A stretch of DNA of 64,000 bases from Nereocystis luetkeana. Its lineage: Eukaryota; Sar; Phaeophyceae; Laminariales; Laminariaceae. The notes under the pieces are model-generated. The model made no database searches. It saw nothing but the letters and a program-made list of their open reading frames with translations, and was not told the origin of the DNA. A program made the translations under genes and the position numbers. Positions 10,612 to 23,400 of this stretch are shown in pieces. Location: positions 2,939,501 to 3,003,500 of the forward strand of contig JARUPZ010000004.1 of the NCBI GenBank assembly GCA_031213475.1, written 5' to 3'. Every line of letters starts with the position of its first letter. The stretch's first letter is position 1.

Positions 10612-11288
10612 CTGAACACAGCAGTCGGCGATAAGAGGACCTTGCTTTCCTTGCACAACACCATATGCGACGAGCGTCGGACTGTGCAAGGAGCTGTGTA
10701 CTGCTACACTGCTACGTACTACAACATGCCGTACTGAAGCTGGACATGAAAAATCAATACGTACAGGTTGCACTCGTATACTCTTACCTGGTATGTATGT
10801 AGTGAGCAAGCGTGTAGCTGCGCTCACCCACTAGCTCGCTGTCGGCTCTCCCTCTCTCTCCCCATCCCACGTACCTTTGATATGCTACTTTCTCTTCCCA
10901 CCGATGTATCTGCGTTGGGCGCAAGCCAAGAGCACAGGGCGGTAGCAGCAGCAGCAGCTGTGCGATAGCCAAAGCGTGGAAGGAAATGAATTTGTGGGCT
11001 GTGGATGGCGCAGGATTTTTTTTTTGTCGCAAATCGCAAATCATCCCCGTTTTTCAGCCGGGAGGCGTTCGTGATGCTTCCTTGTACAAGGAGGACGGCT
11101 TGCTGACAATCGAAACCTCTCTTGCCTGTCGCAGACGATTTCTCTCTGGAGGAAAGCTTGTGAGAAGCAGACTCTAGAGCGAGGTGTGGCTGTGTGAAGT
11201 GAGAGTAGGTACGAGCCAGTTGGCAACGGCTCTGTGCCGGCTTGGGCGTCACTTGTGGAGTTCTCCTAAAGGCTCTTCGTGCTTTCAG

Positions 11289-11467
11289 GCGACCGCTACC
11301 CTGTAACCGTGCTGCTGCTGCCGGGTTTGACTTGCGAAAAAGACAAGGGCTTCACCATGAATGGGCTCGCGAACATGCGAGAGTCCCAGTCCACGGACCC
11401 GTACTTCCCTTTCCACCGAACCGAGACATACCCGAGGACGCTCTGCGTGAACTTCAAGCGACTTGAG
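11289..11467 (+). CDS. Gene 1 exon 1: start of Sin3-binding domain
   Basis: The acceptor-like TTTCAG ends at 11288 and the donor is GAG|GTGAGT at 11467/11468. The exon ends in the peptide CVNFKRLE, which matches the beginning of SAP30 Sin3-binding domains (V-x-x-x-x-L). An ATG in favourable context lies at 11357 (TTCACCATGA). The upstream codons (YPVTVLLLPGLTCEKDKG) are also open, so either a 5' untranslated intron or a missing upstream coding exon is possible. Confidence 0.7.
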
Positions 11468-14400
11468 GTGAGTCCTGTTATGTCCTAGGGGGAAAACAAG
11501 CGACACGATGTATGTTGTGAGGGTGCTATGATATCCGCACCTCTCCCGTGGTCAGAGACTCTTTGCCTCCGCTCGTGTCGGGGTAGGGACGAAGAGCAAA
11601 AAAGCGGATTTCTGAGCGCCATCGAATCTTACCACCACGCAGGCCCTAACACCTCTCGTCCCTAGCACAGCCCGCGGGCAGGGACGGTAGGCGACGAGAT
11701 CCAGGGCTCTGGTGTTTCCCCAAGTCCATGTGTTATGGATAGGTGTGCCTGTTGCCACAAGACGCCGTTTCTCATCGCCGCCCGACGCGACGGTTGGGAC
11801 GTGGGCCACCTCGAACGGCCTTGTCGGTGATGCCTGTGGTTGGTCGTGCACGGCACGCGGGCATGCCTGTGCCACCGCCGCCTAAGCCACTCTCGATGGC
11901 CAGGCTAGGGACCCGTCCCCGCGCTCAAGAGGTCCCCCTTCGCTTGCTTTACAGGGCGTCCGTCTTTTCCCGGATTTGTTAAAAACTTGAGAACTCCTGT
12001 GCTGCCGGTGTGGTAGTGTTACTTGCGCCCAAAATGTTTCACCTTTCCCCTCTGTCCCTGTCATCGATCCGTCCGCCCCTTCTCCGCCCGAGCGCTCGGC
12101 CGGCAGCAACTCTTCCTTCCCCCTCGTGCCCTGATCCCATCAGTGTGATCACGCGGATAGCTCGTCCTGGGGTCTAGTGAGGGGCAGGTGTCGGAACGAA
12201 GCGTACGGCGTGCTTCGCCACCCGCACTCGTCGCGCAGTGTACGTGTAAGATAATAACCATCAACATCATCACCACATTCATCACCCCAGGCAGGATTTT
12301 TCATTCGCTTCGGAAGCACTTGGCCCATGATATACCAGAATTAGTGTACTATCGCGTGTTGAACTCATCTCGTCATCACGGGCGTCTGTCTACTGCCGCC
12401 TACTCTACGAGGTTCCTGTCTCCACACAGACAGACTGCAGTGCCTACCAGCTACAGCATACAGCAGTACTCGTACGAAGAAGCCTTCTGTCCAGGGTCCT
12501 TGGGGAGAGGGTGGAGAGCGTGGACGACCTCTCGGCCACGCTCGATTTTATTACTGCTCTGCTGCTGTCCGTACGTACGTGCAATACCCCGGCTTTTTTA
12601 TTTCGTACGTACGTACGAAGAGTACAACAACACTGCCAGAGTGAACGTGAAAAGCAAAGATCTACTCGCACTCGTACTGCCGCTCTTGTTTCATACCAGG
12701 TACAAAGTACCTGGTATTTGAAATCCGTCGTGACATCACAAGCCTTTGGGACCCGGTATAGCAGCGACACATGGCACGTCAGATGTTGTCAGTCGCAGTG
12801 CAGTGATTGTGTAAGCCCCCAGCCGTACGAGTGGTTCCATGCTGGGCTCGGGTCGAACATCTCCTTGTGTTTTTGTTTGGATTTGGATTCAAACGTCCCT
12901 GCAGCCAACGAGGTAACTCGTGAAGCTGATGTGATGTTGTAAAATATCGTAATTTTCTTGTATTAATAGTATGGTACGTACGATAAAAGCCCCAAAGTAC
13001 GTACCTGGTATACGATTATAATGTGCACTGTACGTACGGAGGGAGGACGATGGTGGTGGTGGTACAGGCACCCGGCAGAAGGACAGGCATTCCAGAACGA
13101 GATGGGTATATACAGCAGCGACAGATTTAGGATGGCACACTGCCAGTACAGCAGTATCGTATTTTACTGCGCCTGTCATTCGCATCATTTCGCTGTACAG
13201 AGTACTCGCCGTACACATTGCTCAATGTACCAGGTACTGCTCTACAGCTACGTAGGCCTCCAGCACTGAATTACTATACCAGGTATTGTGTACTGTTTTT
13301 GTACTGCACGCCTATTGAAAGCATACGAGTAGTACTACTGCTGCTGTACGTCTACTGAAAGCCTACTTCTTGATGTAGGCCTTGGACTGATTTCTACCGC
13401 TGTTGTAAGCCTACTTTGCTGTCCGCCTTACTGGCACGCCTATATATGACTGTAAGCTGGAAGCCTTCTGCAAACCTTCTGTGAGCCTGTTGTGATCCTA
13501 ACTGCAAGCCCCGCAAAAAAATTAGCGCACTTACGAATACCACACTTCAGCGGTAGGTACACTTACGGGTAGCAAACTAGAAAAACTAGGTAACTTGTGT
13601 GTGCCCCCCACCCCCTGGTAAGTAAAGCCTACATATTATGGGAACCCCGTGAAGTTTTAAATACCCCAGGGAACAAATAGTTCAAATGGAGATGGTTCAA
13701 GCGAGGCGTGGACACCCGATGACAGTGAATCATACGGAGGTTTTATGATTGGCGCCTGATGCCAACCCTCCGACCCGAACCCCAAGCCAGTGGTCAGTGC
13801 TCGGATGCTGTGTTTGGAAAGACTCTATTAATAGGTTATATCGGCCCGCTAGGATGAGTCGCGCGTAAGGGGGGGTCCTAACGAGAGGAAAAACAAACGA
13901 ACTAAAAAACGAGGAGCAGAACTGGAGAGAACGTGAGTTTTATTGGTCAAATTAAAAATAATAGAAGTACGAGTCGTACGTAGCGGAGATCCCGATACCC
14001 CTCCGTTTTCACATTTCGTTTTTCAAAGCCCCGAGCACTTGATTTTTTTACGAAATTGGTGTGAAACAAAGAATTACCTCGTGTACCTGGTATGGGTTAC
14101 CCAGGGGAGAAGAGGAACATAGGAGGAACTCGGAGCGCTGAAATGAAGTTCCGACGAAGTTTCTACGACCGGTTGTCGAGCGCACGATGGCCGAGGTTGT
14201 GCATGTGGCTCCCACGCGGCTTGTCTCCTAACGGTGCCAGTATATTTTATATATGGGTAGGATATGACCAAGGGGTGCCCTCGCAAGAAACCGGGGGATC
14301 AGGAAGTGGATGTGGCGGCAAAATTTTCAACATCAGTACCACTCAACATTCAAACGTCTGCCATCGAGCAGCAATGGCCGATACACAGCTTCTAGAGCAC

Positions 14401-17400
14401 TCCGGAGGGAGCGGGTTGGACCACAAGAACCGCCTGCTGTGAAGGGTGCCTCGCGTGTGCGAGTTGTGTCTTATCCACTGTGGTTGTTGAGCGCAATCGC
14501 CGGGAATCACGTGCTGTGGCGGTTGAGTCATTCTGGACAATTGCACCGCGAAAAAAACGACCCGGCTCCTTTTTTCTTCTCGGGTTTTTTTTCCCTTTCT
14601 TTAGGACTCCACCTGCTGTTTTTTTGCGAAAAAGCGAAAGTCTTTTCGTTTGGTTCGTTTTTTTCGTGTTTTTTTCCCCTCGGTAGGACCGACCCTAAGG
14701 CCGGATTATGCGGCGTTTCTTTTGTGATTAAAAACGGAAGGAAATCGGGTTTTTCACTCGCAGCAAATCCCTCCGCATCGTTGTTCGATGTGCCATCTTA
14801 TCGTGATTTTGGTTTTATTTCATGGGGGAATCAAGAAAACGATAATACAACTGGGATTTTAACTCCACGACACGGACGAGCCATCCATGCCGGGCTGGGC
14901 GATTAACCCCTCACAATCTGCTCCCCGAAGGAACGGAACGGAATGCGGAACCTCCTCGGGAGCTGCGTAAGGGCGTTTCCAGTCGCTGGACCAGCAAGGA
15001 GCCCTCGCTCTCACGGAGCATGTGAGCTGCTTGTGGCGGCCGTCGTCAGATTGTTTCGATACTACTGTAGTCTAGTCCATTTCATCCCCGAATTGGTTTG
15101 CCTAGAGCAGCCGCAGCTCGGCGGCCACAACACACGCGATGGTGGCCAAGGTACTGATGCTCTCCCTCTGCGTGGTGGTCGATGCACGAGGACTTGGCCC
15201 CCGCTGTGTACAAGAATAGCCAAGCACGTGGCGTCGTGATCCGTCATGAGCCCACAGACTGTAACCCATACAAACTTGGATAATGTCTTCGAGGTTTGGT
15301 TCAAAATTGTTTTCAATCACTTTCCGAAATATCGTAAAGTGATTGAAAAAGGCCACCAAAAAAAAACATCTGGTCAATTTTTATCATCAATGAAATCTCG
15401 GAGGAACACTTTTTCCAATAAACAAGCCTCCATAAAAGACGCAGTTCTGGTCAACTTTTATAATAGTTGAGACCAGATACTCGTAGCCCGAAACTTCGAT
15501 ATAGGTTATGATTATCACCCCAAATAAGATTGCATAAGGTCCGGCCTAATATACCCTTCAGCCAACCAGAATGCGCTAATAGCTACCTTGGGAAGATTCG
15601 CTATCAGCAGATGTCCACTACTGGTTCAAACGCATCCCAGGTTTAGCGGTAATTGCTGATAAGTACTGGTACCTCCCACAGCTGAATTTTGGTATCTAGC
15701 GATAGGTCATCGGTTTTTCCTCGGATAACTGCCATCAGCAGTGAGACTTCATAGGGAATACCACTGCTGTAGGGAGGAAATTGCGAAAGTAGCCAGTTAC
15801 GACTATTAATAGGTCGTGTATTAACGAGGAACTAGAAACTCTTATTCGGAAAAAGTGAAACCGAAGTTGCTTTTTCATTGGTCTAAACACGCACTACCTC
15901 CAAATATTAAGATTTTGGGGGTATATGCCATACTGGTACTTGATTTGGACGAAAATAAAAAAAAAGTGTTCAAGAGTGCAGATACCTTCTTTTGTTAGAG
16001 TGCAAGCAAAATTCGAGTTTGGGAGTTGGTGCGACTTGCATGTGTACGGAGGGCCTACGCCCCCGGGACACGCGGACGCTTTGGTTGATAGCATCGATGC
16101 TCTCGACCGAGGCGATAAAACGCGGAACCCCAACGCCAGACCACTGGGAAAACAGCCGCACCCAGGCCCACAGACCATAGCACACCCGGCGGCGACGCCT
16201 CAAAAGCCATCATGCAGTCGCAATCCCCCTACTTTTCAACCATCTCGGTGCACGACACACCAAACCGCACGAGAACCGGGTGATCGTCCCCAAATACGGA
16301 GGATACGCTCAGGACTTCGATAGCTCCATCGCCGTCGCCGTCCCGCCCATGGCGTTTTAGGGATCCCTCCGCCTGATCAAGATGCCCTAGGAGCGATCGC
16401 TTCCTAGCGTGCGCCGCCAAAAACAAGAAGAGTCCAGCGCGCCGACGCTAGCCTTCCCTCTCGTCTGCTGTCTGCTGTCGTCGGAGTTTGTCATCTGGGC
16501 GTTGTGAGACGTGCTTCGTTATTTTGAGTTCAGAAAGATTCGAACAAATAGTTCACGTTTTCCCAATATAGCACGCAAACACGTACCCCTGGCATTGTTC
16601 ATGCAATCAAATCCGATTTGGAAACATATTTTCTAATTCGTGTTTTTGTTCGTTTTCCCGTTTTCCCCTTACTATGGGCCCTTCCAGCTCATCGGTGACA
16701 CCGAGCCACTGCTGGGTTAGGTAGGTAGCGTTTTTCTACAATACGATTGCGCGGAAATTCCTTGTTTTTCGTTGTGTCTCAATAGCTGGCTAAATAGGCA
16801 TGGTCCGCAGCTCAGATTTTATCTCGCTTGATGCGAAAGCCGCGCAGCCGCGTTTTTTGCCAGTTTTGGCCCGTTGTACCCGCGGGTTGGCGTTAGGGTT
16901 ACAGGAGGTGGGTTCGGTCTCTACCCCCCGTGTACCTTGACCCCACCAGAAAGTGCTTCCTATCCCGCACAATAAGGCAATACGGGAACTCCCCACCCCT
17001 CTAGAATTCTGGGCGATCAAAACTATTGTAGCAAGAGCTCGGGTTAGGTCGTGGTTTACTCAGTGTCTGAACCACAATAGCAAGGAGCCAGTCGTTCGAC
17101 ACCTGGCTTGAGTCGGCAAGTCGGGTGGCCACCAGCTGGCTCCGTCAGCCGACTGGCCGACTAAGTTGGCTAACGGCACCTACCGCTGTTTTACAGCAGT
17201 AGTGGTGAGACCCTGCCGACTCGTAGCTCTAACGATTACGGCATTGCCAACACGAAGCAGTCCGGGCTGCTCGGGTATACTGTGTACGGGATGCGTGCGA
17301 AGTGTATTGTAAGGTAATGTAAGGACCTGTACTCACAGGCGCGCAGCATGGTGGTGGTGGTACTCATACTACAGGTAGCAGTACATATTTATACCAGGTT

Positions 17401-20400
17401 TATTATACCAAGGTATGTCAAATGCGCGGTCTTCCGGGGAAGCTTGCCACTTGTTGGACACTATGGTTGGGGGTGAGGGTCACTACGAGTACTACTCTGT
17501 GTACCATGCGGAGGTACTTCGTGTAGCATAAAATGACATATTTTTGTTACACTCTTCAGACAGGTCATCTACAGATAGATCATGATCTACCTGTAGATAT
17601 TTCAGGGCATATATCATATATTCCCGATTTTGTATGATCTAGCTCATGTCGACGGATGGGGCCCGTATAACCTGCACAGATCCTGCGCACCCTCTCATAA
17701 TGGGAGGTGAGGAACTACAGCAGTAGTAATAATCTACTGACTACTACTTGTATAATTAGTGCTGTAGGCTAATTATCTGTCCACTCTTTGTATTACATTA
17801 TTGCAGTCCCGTTTTGGGGGCAAACCAGTCAAGTTCCAAGTACTTTGTCCCCACAGTCGGGACCGCGGTCCTAAATGAGTTAACTTGGCGATTGATTGTA
17901 TTTAAACCATAAGGCTCAGCTAATCAGACCCAACCAACTATTGGTTGACATCAGTCCCCTTGTGTGGTATACACAAGTGCCATTAAACAATAGTGTCGAA
18001 CATGTGGGACGCCCGTTGCGCAACGCGTAACACACAAACAAGGAGCTAATGGTGACCAATGTTTGATTAAACCCAGAGGTATTGCGACCAACATGACGAG
18101 TCCCGCCTTGTCCGCCGGGTTAAGTGTGATCGCGCAGCAGTACAAGCATATTTCGGGCATTCTTTTACTGCGCCGTATGTGTAATAGGCTCCTCGCAGTT
18201 TAGCGCGGATACTTGACGAAGCCCCGCAGCCCAGGCTGAATCATTGGACCGTTGCCGTACTCGTGTTTATTTCCGTATTTTTCCCCCCGCCTAAGCTTCA
18301 AAGGGCTTGAATATTAAATACCTATATTACAGCAGTGGTATAACCCTGTTGGCCAGTGCAAAGCTTTTCAGCTCTGATCCCGAGGTGCCTGTGTTAATGC
18401 TCTTGGCCACTGCAATACTATCCAACTCCCGTCGAGCAGCAGTATTCCGGCGACACTATTTTCGTACAGCGAAAAAAAATAACTGTATTTCCAGGCATTT
18501 TATCGTACGTAGGGTAGTCTGAGACATTGTCCAAAAAGCCTCGCTACGACGAACTTTGTACAGTAGACACATCGTGTCGAGCGCGTTTTCCCCTCCGTCC
18601 TGTGTAGTATGACATCCGCGTACCACAGCAGTAGTAGTGGTTTGATGATCTGATACTGAATAAAAGGTTTCGCACCCCGTACAGATCATCTATCATCTAC
18701 GGATCATTTCCACTTGATATTATCTATTAATAGATCCTTCAGGATAGGTTGATCTATTCCTGATCTGTACGATCTACTACTGTAGCTCTTGTTGCCGGGT
18801 GGGAGCCGTAGTTATCCGCAGGATCTAGCACATGTTTTCTGGGTTGGATGATCTATGCTGTGCAGATCATGCACAACCTCTCACGACGGCAGGTGAGGAA
18901 CTTATGTAGATAGATCATGATCTGTCTCACGTGTGAAAGGCCAAGATTTCGACATATTATTGAGGTACGGGTATTATTTATTATAGTACGTACAGCAGTA
19001 GATCGTGTCTTTTTCGTTTGCCGGCGTCTTATCGAGTAGTACAATTCCTATCACTTTAGGAAAAGTCTCTCAGTCAAGGCTTGTTGGGTATATACCCAGC
19101 CCTGACCAACTGTGCTCTCGTTCCCTCCTCGCCGTATATGTATACAACACGCAAAAAAACACAACCCCTGGGATTGTGTGCTGAGCCGATTTTGTCCGGC
19201 ACAAATGGGCCACACACAACGATACGTAATCATGGTGGGGGCTTTGGAAGGACCTCATCAAGATACTTCCGTAGACGCATCGCTAGGCGTTTGCACTTTC
19301 CCCGTTGCCGATACAATTTCCCTGGAAATTTTTCTCCGAGGGTGTGTGTTATCTTATCACACGTGTGATAAGGTTTTCGCATGTAGGCGCCCTCGTAAAT
19401 AGTTAATACCCTGTCTGTTTGCCCCTCCGTTATACATGGCTCTGTAGACATGGCTGTTGTACAGCAGCATGGGCTACCTAGGCATTTATGGGGTTTTTTC
19501 TACTTTTGGTATGTTTTATTATTTTTCGCCCGGTTGTTTATCCCTGTTTCGCTCTTGAAAAAAAAAAGGTCAATTGTGCTACTTCAATGCAAAAGAAATA
19601 ACGATGATGCCATCAATACTTCCAAGCCTACTCATGCTGAACGCTGTGCCAGCGTAACGGATAAAGGGCCCGCCCACAAGAAACGCCTACTCGTGCTGCA
19701 ATGTTGATAAAGGCTTGAAACCTTAACCTTGATGTGACCCCATCCTTTAGCACCCTTGAACGTAGACTGTTGCGTACCTGGACCCAGGTATGTAGGGTTT
19801 TTTTTTTGTTCGCCTAAATTGTCCCTACTGTAAGGCACATTTCTCTCTCGTTTCACGTTGTGTGCACCGCTTGGGCTTGTAGCGCTTTCTTCGAAATACA
19901 TCATGAGCCGTTGCTGCAGGGAATAGACTTCCGACCAATTCATATTTTTATGCACCACCACAAACCTGTTTGGAGTTTAGCTTCTTGCGGTACTGGCAGG
20001 TTTTGCTCTTTCCCAAAAATGTGGAGATGCCCATCTTCGGTTTGATTCTCTCATCCGTCCTATATACCTGGTACGTATTACGCTTCCAGATTATCAATCA
20101 TTTTACCTCAAAGGGCAAGCATAATCAAAGCCTAACAGAGCACTGCTGGTTTCAACGACAACTTGTCGCCGCCTCGTCGCTTCCGTCCCGTCCCGCCTTC
20201 AACAGTACCGCACGCTCCAGAAGTACTGCGCGCTTCACTCCATCAACACGCGCCCGGACTGCACGCAGACCGAGCTGGCCATCGCCGCTGCTCGTCACTT
20301 CCAGGTACGGAAGATGTGAACAAACAACGCCATGTATGGTCTATACATACTGCTGTGCATACTGGATGATTTGCGTGATGTGTGTGGGAATTTATTAATA

Positions 20401-23400
20401 ACACGCGGGGAAATAGATTATTTTCACAGGCCGGACAGATCAGACAGATCATGATCTATCTATCTACAGATAGATTATCTACAGATAGATTATCTACAGA
20501 TAGATCATCTGGATCCTGACCTGCCGTTATGAGAGGTTCTGCATGATCTGTACAGTACAGATCCAACCCAGGAAGTCTGCCCCAGATGGTGCAGGTTTAG
20601 TCAGGAATATTGCGTCAAGGAGCCTGGTTACGTTCGTAGTCAGAAAGAAATACAGTAGTTTGACCAAAAAATGCCGCCCCTATCGTAGCACGCGCCCCCC
20701 GTACCTTACCGCTAATCCCCTTGTCCGTAATCCCTCCGTATCTGCCAACCCCCTGTCGCCCTTATCACTGGCCCTTCAGGAGGCTCCTTCTGTGGACGAA
20801 GAGGGTGTGATGACGTCTTTCCTCCACCGCGTTATCGTCCCGGACCGACCCTTCCGTCCCGCGATCGACCTCTCACTGACAAACGTGGGAAACCAGACCG
20901 GCGACCGCACCAACAGCGGTGGAAGCCGAGGAGGCATGTTGAGTAACAGCTCGATGGCGGACGCGGACAATCATGTTAACGATGTCGAGGGAGTTGGAGG
21001 GGGAGAACGAGGCGGTGCTCGAGGAGGGGGCGGTGGTGGGGGTGGTGGTGGGGGTGGCGGCGGGGAGAGGGAGGGTAGCAGAAATATGCACCACCATAAC
21101 GACTATCGACACGGACACGGTGGGCATTCGCCGATGGGAGGGGCGGGGGCGTATGACGAGAAGCCCCGGTCGGAGGGATACGCGCCTCGCGGGATGGGAG
21201 GTAGAGAAGGTGGAGGCAGTGGGGGTGGTGGGGGCGGAGGTGGCGGAGGTGGCGGTGGCGGAGGCAATGGTTATGAGCACGAGTTGGACTATAGTAGGCC
21301 TCCGGCGCAGATGTCGTCAACGTGGGAGAACGAAGGACATGGACGCGAGATGATGCCGAAGGTGTGTGGAAAGTGAAAAGTGTACACGCGTTGGGGCAGA
21401 TCACGATCTACAGCAGTAGATCAACAGCTGGATCATTTGCAGATAGATTATGTACAGATATATGATATATTAATAGATTTCTAACCTGCCGTTATGAGAT
21501 GTTGTGCAGGGGAAGTAACGTACGGACCCAACCAGGAAACACATTTGTAACGCAGGTTATATGTCTCCCACCCGGCAACATGAGCTATAGTTCATACAGA
21601 TCATACAAATCATACAGATCAGGAATATATCTGCCCTGAAAGATCTAAATCATAGACTGTGGGAATCGATGGTCTGGCCGAAGTGCGTGCCGCGGGAAAA
21701 GCGCGATTGGTGCTTGGTGGTCTGGTTGGTCGTCGTTAGATATGTACTGACGCTCATAGGCCCGGCATCACCCGCCCATCAACCATGCGATGGCCCGTCC
21801 GCTCCACGCATGCGCGAAGGAAGCTCGGCGCCTTATTATCGTGATTGGCTAAAGCAGACCTAGGTCGAGAAAGCGGCATCGATAACTCAGCCGTGATGTC
21901 AGCTCTAGGTGCTTGCTGCAGGTAGTGGCACCCACATTTGGGGAACGACTATATAGAACTACTTGAAAAATTTATCCGTAGAAAGGGTTAACGCAACATA
22001 TATATATATATAGCATCCATGGGAGGGGAGGAAACGACGGCATCGCCGACAATGTAAGCGCCTCGCTGTCTTGTCTCGTCCGTGCTTGTATGTTAAACCC
22101 CGCCTCTTCCACCGCAAACCCCGCGCAGCCGGTCAAGAGGACAGGGGGCGGGAGGGGGAGGGGTTCTCGGGGGGCCACCGGCTCCGCGCCAGCCCACGGC
22201 GGGGGGCACGCGATGACAGATCGCGGGTTGCCCATGGCTAGCGGTGGAGGCAGCGGAGGCGGTGGAGGGGCCGCGGGGGGGGGGGCAGGAGAGGAAACGA
22301 AGGGCCGAAGACGTGCTGATAGAGGTGGCGGGGGGGGAGGAACAGGGGTGGCAGCGGCGGGAGGGGGGGCAGCAGCGGGCGGTGGTAGTACAGGGGATCC
22401 GGCCGTGAAGGCCCCTCCATTGAAGAAGCGAAAAGGCGGAGGCGGGTGGCGAGGTGAGGCGTTTTTTTTTCAGGGCGGGGGGTCTTCCGGAGACAGGGGA
22501 GGGAGGGGGGGAGGGGTCGTTTTTTTCAGGGTTTTTCACGGGTTATGACCCGACCCGCGTGTTGAATCAGGAAAGTTTTGAAATCTTACGGATCGGGTCC
22601 GGTTGGGAGTTTTTTTATGCACCCTTACCCGACCCGACCCGCCAGGTTTTACCCGATCCGTGGACAGCACTGTTTTTTGGGGGGGCGGGAATCGTTTTAG
22701 ATACTGGGAAGGGACGGGGGAGGGGGAGCGGGGTCGTGTAGAGAATAAGGAGGGGGAGTGGGGGTGTCGTTGGTGCTACTTTGTTTTTAATTTTGAGTCT
22801 ATGTGATGGCGGTCGGGTTGGATGCTCTGTTTTGGAAGAGAAGGGGGAGGGGGAGGTCGTTCGGGGAATGGGGAGCGTTGGGGGGGGGGGGGGGGGGTCA
22901 TTGGTGCTGCTTTACTTAGAATTTCGAGATTATACGAATGAGGTCGGCCGGTTTAAATACTTTCGTGTTTGCCGCCATCGCGTCTACGCGTTTGACCTCC
23001 ACGATGGTTGAGGCGGGTTGCGTGTTTCTGGTGGGTATGATGCACGTATTAGATAGATTACCTAGAGATCATTTAGATCCTAACCTGCCCTTATGAGATG
23101 GTGTGCACGATCTGTATGTCGTACAGATCAAACCCAGAAAATATGTCGCAGATCATGCGAGTTTTAAGGCTCCCACACCCGTCGACAGGACCTCTAGATC
23201 CCACAGATAAGGAATGCATCTATTCTGAATGATCTAGGTCATGAAGTGGGAATTGATGACCTGTCGTTTGTTTGTTGTGTAAGAGTGAGAGATGTGTTGA
23301 ACGAATGGCTTGACATACACCTGTAGGGGGTTGAAAAAATACTCTGCAATGGTTGAAATGTTCTTGAAAGTGGTAGTGGTTGAAATACTCTTCTTTCAGA

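Larger units (their letters stand above)
11468..20205 (+). other. Gene 1 intron 1 (8.7 kb)
   Basis: The intron splits the Sin3-binding domain. It contains many TACC(A/T)GGTA palindromes and CGTACGTACG runs (12.5-13.3 kb), a degenerate repeat of AAGCCTACT-like units (13.3-13.5 kb), a piggyBac-type MITE (17.8 kb) and GATC-rich repeats (17.6, 18.7 kb). Frames at 14310-14906 and 15894-16440 are open but unrecognised and are not needed to complete the domain. Confidence 0.65.

Noticed and set aside
10986-11177. Possible upstream coding exon of gene 1 (after the T-rich acceptor near 11057)
   Set aside because: Its only open frame ends in phase 0 at the available donor, whereas exon 1 at 11289 needs phase 1.
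16190-16360. Exon-like plus frame (IVPKYGGYAQDFDSSIAVAV) in gene 1 intron 1
   Set aside because: Protein-like, but it ends in a stop, has no clear acceptor, the minus strand is equally open, and the SAP30 domain is complete without it.
20873-21404. Minus-strand frames antisense to gene 1 exon 3
   Set aside because: Explained by the Gly-rich codons of the sense exon.
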